A DNA stretch of 64,000 nucleotides, taken from assembly GCF_050948215.1 (NCBI RefSeq), contig NC_135164.1, positions 8,003,116-8,067,115 of the forward strand. Reading direction: 5' to 3'. The notes below the pieces were generated by a model that saw only the letters and a list, made by a program, of their open reading frames with translations, was not told the DNA's origin and did not search any database. Each line of letters starts with the position of its first letter. Within the stretch, counting starts at the first letter, position 1. Positions 55,910 to 64,000 of the stretch are shown piece by piece. A program made the translations under genes and the position numbers. Origin of the DNA: Halictus rubicundus. Lineage: Eukaryota; Arthropoda; Insecta; Hymenoptera; Halictidae.

Positions 55910-58360
55910 ATTTCCCGACCCGTCCCGATCATCGGGTGTTCGATAGTTTAGGGTTGTCGCACACCTTCAGACGCGACGCGCAACAAAAGAGGGTAAATAC
56001 TCGCCGCGCGTAAATACTCTCCCTACGTTTTTCCGACGGCTCGACAAAGCTGTCCGCGTCGCGATTCAAGGAACGCTTTGCACTCGTTATGCTTCGGCCA
56101 TCCCGGCAAAAACTTGCCGGGGAGTTCTTCAACTTCCGTCGCCAGGGACGTCGAGTCCCGCATAAAACGAACTCCGTTCCCCTTGTTCGCGTTCGTTACA
56201 TTCATCGTCGCACGCTGGAATCTGATATACAGCGTATACTGTAAAACCGCTGTATAAAATATCTGAATTATGCGGCGACGTGCTGCGTGCTCGAGGTGGT
56301 CGTTAGTCTTTCCACGGATAGCTGCGCGTCCGTATTATTCCCTCGAGTTACCGACGGAATATCGAAAAACTTATAGAGGGCACCGACAGCCTTTCCTCGT
56401 GCGATTTTTTCGTTGCACATTCTGGTTTTGAATGATATTTTTTTCCGATTTTTAGAGATTTACTGTCGGGGACAGAATTGAGTGGATACCCTTTAGATAT
56501 TAAATTTTTTAAAATTTGATCAGACTACTCGATTTTTCTTTAGATGTGAGACGGATTAGTTTACTAGGCAATTCATAAAAAAAAAATTAATTAGAAATCA
56601 CCATTGGTTGAAATTGTGAAGAAAAAAAGTGAAGGTTAAAACATGCCTTTAGATCTAGGTATGTTTCACCAAAATCGATAAGGTAGCTTCGAGCCATGAA
56701 TAATTAAAAATTGCAAAAGTTGTGAGAACCCCTGCGATTTAGATGAATCGTAAACCTAAAATTCAAAAATTCAAATTCATGTGCGAAACGCATATGTTAA
56801 AGTTTAAGTATATTACAAAGTTAAAGAATAAGTATCCGTTTGTTTGAATATTCATTGTTCTTTACAGATACCTTGTTCGTTTCATATTAGATGAACTGAA
56901 TAAGTCATATGTGCCAACAGTTTCTGTATATACAGATCTAAGTTGTCGAAATGAACTTTAAATACGGCGTTGATTAACATTTACGCGTACACGATGGACG
57001 CTGGTTTCATCACTAGTTGTCATATTGAAAATGTCAGCAAATGGTCAAGTGGTAAAATAAACAGGAAGACCACCTTTCACTTTAGGTACCCTCGAAGCCA
57101 TAAGTTCGCACTTTTAGGATGCGTGAATCCAAGAAATCGTCAATCGTGAATGACCATCTTTCAAAAAGTCGCCATCGCAATGGAGGAATTCTTTGGATGA
57201 TATCCGTATTTATGACTGATTCTCCTCGATTGCAATGAAATCGATGAAATTTACAGAATAACGTTATCAAAGATATTGGAAAGCACGCGTGCTCGTCAAG
57301 GAATAAGTCCAAAAGGCGAGTAACTCAGAAACTGGTTCGAATTTATTCCTTTTACCCTGATCCCTTTTTTATTCAATCGATCCAGTTAATCCACTATCGT
57401 GGTACATCTACGTATGAGAACACATTTTTTTCTTCGCACATAATCGTCCATCTGATAATGCGGTTCCTTTTTCTTTTTTTTTTTCTCCCTTTTCCGAACC
57501 GATTCATTTATCGTGCCGGTAAAAATATTAAAAGGATAAGCGACTCCTTATCAAGGTTTTAATGTTTATACACTTACTCGTGATTTACTTCGTATATTTA
57601 ATGAAGTAATCGCCGCATGGAAAGTTAAATAAATGTAAGCAATGCCTCGGCCGGTGGTAACAACAATTCTTCATTTTATTATAGGGTTCGATCAAATAAT
57701 TTGTCATTCACGATGTTAGGTCCCCTATCTATTTTTCATAACTTTATGTACTCTCTCACAGTCTATTCTATGTGCGTGCTTACGCCTCGTGTTAAGATCA
57801 ATTTATTGTTTATTAAATAAACGCTGTGTGTGAAAATCCATAAGGTTACTTTCCCAATTCCAACAGTATGCTTTTCTTAATGGCTTGAATGTGTCGAAAA
57901 CAGTACAAGAACATTCTTAAGTTCCTTAAATTATTCACAACCACACTGACTCTTGGGATTACTTATCATGTCACAATAATAACCCAATTGTTCCACCAGT
58001 TACAATGTACTATGAACATCCTAGATGTAGTGCAGAGATAGTAAACTGCACTCTCAAACTGTATTAATGTATTATTGTAAACAATCCAGTATATGATGAC
58101 TAGACTGCGGATCTTTATGCAAAATAAAAACTTTCTGTCCGAATTGCAACAAACTGGATTGAAACGAAAATTTAATTTCTTTTCGACTATGTTTAACTTC
58201 TAATGTTCTTACTGTTCTAACTTACACCCACTCATTTTTGTCATAAACATAAGCTGCATCAGTATAAATGACCTAACAGATGGAGCCTCCTAGAGGAGAT
58301 TAGGAACAGCCAGCAGGCTATGGTCAATTTGTAGATCTTCGACAACTTACGATCTCTGTA
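55910..58360. other. No gene seen; includes a dispersed-repeat copy
   Basis: CpG-rich to about 56400, then AT-rich. About 56560-56670 is a copy of the repeat at 28757-28925. A copy of the motif AGACTGCGGATCTTTATGC lies at 58102, followed at 58225 by ACACCCACTCATTTTTG, which also accompanies the motif in the 19.6-kb array. Confidence 0.45.
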
Positions 58361-58657
58361 CAGGGTGTGTAAAAATTATATGTCACGGTCATCGTAGCGT
58401 GACTCCACACCTCCGGATCGGTGGAGATCTGTCAAAAAAAAAAGAATACACCGCAAAATTCATTTCAACCTCGCAATACTAAGGTCAAAGTATCGAAAAA
58501 ATTTGAGCGATGAGTACACTATACGATGCGATGAAAGAAAATTCTTCGACACTTTGACATTGATTTCCAAGGTGAAGGTGAATTTTGCGGTGCATTCTTT
58601 TAACAGATTTCCAGCGATCATGATATGTCCAGTGACATATAATTTTTATGCACCCCG
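58361..58657. mobile_element. TA-flanked foldback element with long inverted arms, 297 bp
   Basis: TA (58359-58360) then CAGGGTGTGTAAAAATTATA on the left; TATAATTTTTATGCACCCCG then TA (58658-58659) on the right. The inverted match continues deep inside: ACACCGCAAAATTCA on the left pairs with TGAATTTTGCGGTG on the right, and TCAAAGTATCG with CGACACTTTGA. The arms span roughly 58361-58503 and 58545-58657, leaving a short loop. A TA target points to a Tc1/mariner-type mobiliser. Transcription through it would give a long hairpin RNA. The 70-codon frame inside it is incidental. Confidence 0.82.
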
Positions 58658-59785
58658 TACAGTGAACGAACAGTTTGTCCCGCGATGGGTTCGCCTAAAT
58701 GGAGTTCTGCCGTAATCTGTCCGAAGATTGAAATCGTTCCGAAGGAACGGTATCGTAACGTAGTAATATATTTGCCGGTGTTGATCCTCATCAAGCCTAA
58801 TAATAATCAGTGGTCTGTTCATCCGACGCGAGCCGTCCCCCTTGCCGTGTCCAGCTCGTCAGTCCGCGACGTCTCGTCGGAAACACCTCGAAGAAATCGG
58901 ACTGGTTTGATTTTGTCCTCTTATCTCGATCCTTGACCGGCCTCCCCGTGAGCCGATGCTGCGCGCATCGTAGCGGGACGGGTTCCGTACAAGTCGTAAA
59001 GAGTTCGCTGGCCCCTCGGCTCGAGTGTCGTCCGGGCGGTGCATCAGGATGAATCACCTGGGCGAAGGCTGTTTTATTATGCAAATACGCAGCGGTTTCG
59101 CGCGAGCCACACACCGCACCGCGCGCCACGCGGATATACGCTAAATACAGGCGGACGGGATGGGACGGGACGCGCGCGGATCCCGTGTTCATCGACTGCC
59201 ACGCCATGGGACCTGTTACCCCCTCGATAACGTGGACAGCCGGCCTTATGGTCGTTCGAATATCGTTGCATCCGACGCGCCGCCCTATACGTCGCGCGTC
59301 GCGTCGCGTCGACGATCGAAATCCGGCTTTCGTGGTTTACGATCGTGCCGCGGTACGCGGGGAACGTATTAAACGCCGCTCCGCGGATATTTAACGCTCG
59401 CGATTAAAGCGATTTCGTCGAGAGCCCGAGAGAGACCCACGCCGGAATCTGGCGACGATCGGCCCGTCGTAAACCCACCGGGCCCGACTTCGCGCCGCGA
59501 ACTAACCCCTCCGCGAAGTCGATCCAACCGAGCTTTGCTCACGTTTTTAAACAGAGCCCTGCGACAGGGCTTATCGCTTCGGCCCTTCGACGACGTTTTT
59601 AGACCTCTCGTTTATTGTCGTGTTAACCATCTCGAAGTTTAGACGCCCTTATCACGTGCGTACAGAGAAATTGGCGCCCTGAGCGTTTAGGCCACAGATG
59701 TTGGACTCTGATGAAGCTGTGACCACAACAGCGAAGAGAGTTTATTAGGAAGTGACGGAACGTGCTCGCGAAGATTCGGAATGTG
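58658..59785. other. CpG-rich stretch, no coding exon recognised
   Basis: From about 58800 to 59640 the DNA is strongly GC- and CpG-rich. The longest frame (59207-58797, minus, 136 codons) and several overlapping plus-strand frames reflect lack of stop codons in GC-rich sequence and have no domain. It could be a promoter island, but no core motif is clear. Confidence 0.35.
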
Positions 59786-59984
59786 CAGGGTGTCCCATCC
59801 GAAGTTTCGCACGCAATCAGTTCCCTATAGCTCGTTTTAAAAAGTATTTCGAATTGAACTTTCTCTGTTTCAGGAGAGACGAAGTGGTCACGAATCTTCT
59901 TGCGACAGATCAATGAAAAGTGTTTAGAATCAAAGAAAAGCAAAGAAAAAGGTGTTTAGAATCAGCCCTTTCTGGGACACCCTA
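59786..59984. mobile_element. TA-type MITE with CAGGGTGTCCCA ends, 199 bp
   Basis: The left end CAGGGTGTCCCATCC is preceded by TG (59784-59785). The right end TGGGACACCCTA is followed by TA (59985-59986). The 11-bp inverted match AGGGTGTCCCA and near-TA flanks resemble the 58361 element, but the interior is unrelated. A minus-strand frame crosses the element but has no domain. Confidence 0.65.
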
Positions 59985-62771
59985 TATGGAGTAGCGTAAA
60001 TGCACGATTTTGTTTATACACTTTCAGTTCACAGAGGTAGTCGATGGAGTACATTCGCGGCAGGATAATTTCGTTGTATGTCACTACTGCTAAGTGACAG
60101 TACCCAGCTAAATGTTGGATCGTAACAAAAATTCGTTCCGTTATCTTCAATATTTTCTCTTCGTTTATGAACAAAGCTGAACCTTACTTCTATTCAATCA
60201 CAGTCAAAATCGTTAAAATTGAAACAAATTTATGTTTGCAGCCGAACGAATTTATATTGCAACCCAATACAAAGAAGGCAGAGCTGAAAACAAATTATGA
60301 GAAAATAATCGCCAGAGATGAACTAAAACATTTGCACTGTAAATTATCGGAAGACCTTTAATACTTTGAACAATAAACGTGGCCGTGACGAAAGCTGCAA
60401 GTCCTCCTCGACGATGGAGGATAATTGAACGCTTTCACCCGACAATATTTAACTTTCTTATTCTTCATTTTGAAATGTAGCAAGGATATTTGTCATTCCA
60501 TTAATATCTCACGTGAGCACTCGAGAAGTCATTCATTTGCTTTCTTATTCCTTGTTAGCGAAAACATTTTTGAACGTTGAATGCCGCGTATAAAATTGAA
60601 CGTGTGCGATGATATATGTAGTAGTCTGGTGCGTGCAGTACTAACGCAGTATACAAATATAAAGATTCTAAGTGAATAAGGATAATTAGGAAAAGCGAAA
60701 TGTTGAAAGTTCGAAGTAAGATTTCTCCGTCGAGATTCTCACGAGTACCGGCTGAGATTTATGAATGAAGTTGACTAACTAAGCGGAATGTTTCACTTGA
60801 TTGCATATCCATAAATGCGCGTGGTATGATTTAAGCGTAATCGCCTTCGTAAATTTCAATTATTCCGATTTTTCTAATAATCAGATACGTAGGACGTAAT
60901 CTATTTCACGATCTCGACTGCATGTACTGCGTGTTTTATTAACATTTGAAGAAGCAAGTAGTAAGCGTAAGTAACTCCTCGGTGATCTTTCAGATTTGTT
61001 TCTCTCTCAGTTCAATTTTATAAAGATTACAGTCGCATTGATTTGATTAACGACACATTTCTATGTCATTCGTAATTTCATCCAATCTTCTACTTTTCAA
61101 TAGTGGAATGTTGGATAGAGCTCTCGTGTTTGCTTTATAAATTATTATTAAGATACTTTTGCATTAGTTTTGATGAAAACTGTGTAAATTGTATAAATGG
61201 AATAATCCCTCAGATGGGTAGAAAATATATCTGTCATATTTTTCTTTTCCATATCACAGCTGATGTTAATAACATGATATTGGAGCTGGCTTTGACTTCA
61301 AAAATTACAATAAAATATGAAATTCATTTCCAACGAATTGCATAAAAAATTAGGAGAGCGCCTTTAGAAGAAAAATTCTATAAGAAGTACAACATTTCAA
61401 AACACCTGAGTCAGTGGTTCAAAATTGAATCGAGCAGTACGGATTTCAGTAGATAATGCTATTAAGTTGAGAGTAATAACTCCTGCGATCTACAGTCAGC
61501 AAGTGCAACGAAGTAGACATTACAGAATGTGAGAATAAATTTCAAAGCACTCGAAGATTTATTGGAAACTCGTTTGTCTAGTTTGAATGATTTTGCAATG
61601 AACCACCCACGGGGATCTCCGTCTACATTGACCGTAGCTTTCCGAATCATCGATGCTCGGTAGTTTCCGCGTGTTTACCGAGATACTCTGCGTATCGAGT
61701 AAAATCGGCTAGTCCGTAGCCGAGTATTGACACATCCTCGATGAGTAGTGTAGCTCCATCGAAAGGCAGTTTCCGCGGTCTACGAGTCATCATCGGGCCC
61801 CTATATGACAATAGGCCGTGTAGGCGTCAATGACGAAGCCGTTGTTCACCGAAGGTGTTTAGAAATCGAAGGGAGGCGAGCACCAGACGTTCCATTGTCT
61901 CAATGGTAACTCCTGACGAGATATCGTCAATCTCATCCGACCTGGTTGCACAATGGTCGAAAGTCAAAAAATCGTTTCTGCCTCTAATGAACGTCCCGAC
62001 ATGCCGGTCATTATCACCGATTTTTACCCGGTTTTAGGTCGACGGGATCGTCCAATCAAATCGAAATAATAATGTTAACCCACACAAAAACCCAAATGAA
62101 ATTCAGCAGATCTACCGTGAGGTTCCAGTATACCTCATACATGTGGCATTTGAAACAAAAATTATACTGATCCAAGTTTCGAATTGTGCTTTGTAAATAT
62201 ATAAATGGATATACACAAACCTATCTCCATATTTGTAAACTTTAACTAACCACTTTGAGTCGTGATTTTCCTACTGTCCATCCGCAGAAGGTACTCATCG
62301 GGGGATACTGTCGACGAAGTGAAATATGACGGACGTTGCTTTCGGCGCGCAGAACGGAAAGCCAGAGGCGGATTCTATAATACGCGCGTAAAGCAAGATC
62401 GAAACGCGGGGATCTCGTACGGACGATCGATGAAACGGACTGACGATGGAATTTAACGAGATCGGCGCGTGACAAAAACCAGTCGGCGTTCTTCAGCCGA
62501 CGAAGGAAAACCTGGGTGAAACGAGAGCTGAATGGCATAGCAGTCTTCGACAATGCCGATGCTGAATGGGCTTCCGAATGATCGAAAGAATGAAGAAGTG
62601 CCACCCGTTAACAGGTAATAAACAGGCTGCTACTGCGGATCATTCTAAACGTTCCTCCGCATTTTTCGCCGTACAAAACGGCTCGATAAGAAAGCATACC
62701 GAGCTGCAACCGAGCATACTAATCTCCCTCTATGCCGGAACAAGAATCACAAGTGTGCGCTTCAATATTTA
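59985..62771. other. No gene seen
   Basis: AT-rich to about 61650, then CpG-containing. The ATG-started frame at 60167-60361 (64 codons) and the frame at 61103-61345 have no domain. The minus-strand frame 62604-62242 (120 codons) is Ser/Arg/Leu-rich without a recognisable fold. Confidence 0.45.
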
Positions 62772-62860
62772 ACACTGGAGTTCACTGCCGAACTCCCGGC
62801 TCAAAAAATTCCACAAAATATAAACTGTTAAAAATTTTCAGCTAGAAATATACGAAAATC
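62772..62860 (+). repeat. Fragment of the CACTTTGAnnGCC TTAA family
   Basis: TTAA (62768-62771), then CACTGGAGTTCACTGCCG and CTCAAAAAATTCCACAAAAT, parallel to the 25906 copy (ACTGCCAAACT, CTCAAAAATTCCACAAAATC). The right end is not identifiable. Confidence 0.6.
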
Positions 62861-64000
62861 TAATATGTATAGTAGTAGTGTAAGATAGGGTAAGTTAGGA
62901 TAAGTTTAAGGTTAAGATAGGGTAAGAGCGAGCGAAAGCGGGAGTTGTAAATAAAATTGTAACCCCGAGGGGAATCAATAAATGATATATATATATATAT
63001 ATATAATATGTATAATAGAATATTCTCGCGGAGGGTGTGACAGAAAAAGCGCACGGCGAACTTTGAAATTTCCCAGCTGCGCGACGCGAGAGATAATTTA
63101 ATCGCGATCGAAATTACAGCGATCAGTGTCAACTTAACGTCACGATTCGCCCGAGGGGCTGGCGAAAAATCTGTTTAAAATCTTAAAATCGTCGGCCGTT
63201 TAATGTCAATCATCGCCGAGAGGGGAATGAATATTAATGAAGAGCGCGTCGAAGAGCACGTACCTACATACATGCTCGAGATACTTGCTGAGAAACGGGC
63301 CTGCGCCGGGCCCTACAAAGAGGCATTCAGAACGTCCCCGGCCGAAACACCGACTGGCACGGCAAATATTTTCTTCCTGCGTCCGATCGTTTCCAGCCAT
63401 TTTATCGTAACAGACGTATCGTTGCCATCGCGTCGCAGGTGTGGCTCGCGGCAGGATGTGTCAACGCTTGTGGAAGCCGGTCACGTAGGTGCGTGCATCT
63501 CGTGATTGTGGACGGTGCGTTCACCCCGCGAACACATAATGAACGAGCCAGCTTGTCGACACCTTTCCCGTTCCTCAAAACGACCACTTTCGACGCAACC
63601 TGACCTGACCTTCCAGGATTCACATTTCATTCATGTCATTTGGGGAGACAAAATCACAAAGTCCTCGTGACCTCAGAACAGCTAGGACACAGATCAAATT
63701 CGACGAAACACCAGCCGAATAAAATCTATTTCGCGTTCTTCTTCGTTGCTTCTCCATTTCTGCATACGTTTTTGTTCAGTTATACCTAACTTTAACACTT
63801 TGAAGGCGGACAGTTTTGCTGGTTACACAGATAGAAATGTTTAATTCCATTTAGGTACCTTACCCAGGTCCACCGACTTTCTTATTGCGGCCAATTAATC
63901 AACTTGCAATGTAGATTAATCGCTAGGAACTGGGCTGGATGACGATTCTGAAATTCTGCCCTTTATCGCAAGCATCTCAATTACCGAACGAAGTGGAATC
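62861..64000. other. No gene seen; AT microsatellite and CpG-rich patch
   Basis: An AT dinucleotide run lies at about 62985-63005. Around 62876-62930 there are degenerate GATAGGGTAAG/TTAGGATAAG repeats. About 63020-63620 is CpG-rich with overlapping unsupported frames. TTAACACTTTGAAGGCGGAC at 63793 resembles the left end of a TTAA element whose right end would lie beyond or has been lost. Confidence 0.4.

Noticed and set aside
57325..57345. GGTTCGAAT, a tRNA B-box look-alike
   Set aside because: No A-box at the right distance and no cloverleaf can be drawn.
58797..59207. 136-codon minus-strand frame
   Set aside because: Lies in a CpG-rich patch where stop codons are rare; frames are open in several registers at once and no domain is seen.
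62876..62930. GATAGGGTAAG/TTAGGATAAG string resembling the insect telomere repeat TTAGG
   Set aside because: Only one TTAGG is present and the spacing is irregular, so it is not a telomeric tract.

Overview
The window looks like non-coding DNA from an insect nuclear genome. It is AT-rich overall but carries CpG-rich islands, so CpG is not depleted, and it is packed with small inverted-repeat transposons, one mariner transposase and minisatellites. That texture fits a hymenopteran (bee, ant or wasp). This assignment is an inference from composition and repeat style, not from a host gene. I find no convincing host protein exon, tRNA or rRNA in 64 kb. The window is therefore best read as a large intron or an intergenic/upstream region. 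Almost all open frames are short, many start at non-ATG codons, and the longest come from low-complexity or tandemly repeated DNA.

The one recognisable protein is a mariner (D,D34D) transposase on the minus strand, 40140-39112. Its 5' terminal inverted repeat is clean (to 40324). The ATG reading frame is broken by a TAA at codon 6, and no matching repeat is visible at the other end, so the copy is probably dead.

The rest of the annotation is mostly non-autonomous elements. (i) Several families are flanked by TTAA, as piggyBac-type elements are. A CACTAGGTTTACGGG family sits at 12.6, 20.2, 22.7 and 29.8 kb. A CCCTTTGCACTCG family sits at 9.7, 12.8 (nested), 20.4, 30.0 and 37.6 kb, with a 36-bp miniature at 42.0 kb. 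A CACTTTGAnnGCC family sits at 12.2, 25.9 and 62.8 kb, and single members lie at 34.1 and 45.9 kb. (ii) A family ending in ACAGTG-TTTCTC-ATATATGTC occurs at 0.7, 18.6, 36.5, 38.0, 54.6 and 55.8 kb. (iii) TA-flanked elements with CAGGGTGT ends lie at 58.4 kb (a long foldback) and 59.8 kb. (iv) A PIF/Harbinger-like element with TAA flanks lies at 13.4 kb. (v) A hAT-like element at 48.5-49.65 kb contains a four-copy 221-bp tandem array.

Further tandem arrays lie at 5.4-6.2 kb (3 x 269 bp), 19.6-20.2 kb (3 x about 205 bp) and 40.5-40.9 kb (3 x 130 bp). A short motif, GACTGTGGATCTTTATG, recurs about a dozen times, including inside two of these arrays.

Regulatory candidates are a 2-kb CpG-rich block at 10.2-12.2 kb with two GA microsatellites, a G run and a regular C-tract, and a compact CRE plus double-CCAAT cluster at 54.93-55.11 kb. 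Other CpG-rich patches lie at 23.6-24.4, 28.2-28.7, 55.9-56.4, 58.8-59.6 and 63.0-63.6 kb. No operon-like or pathway organisation exists here. The story of the window is transposon insertion, nesting and decay around possible promoter islands.
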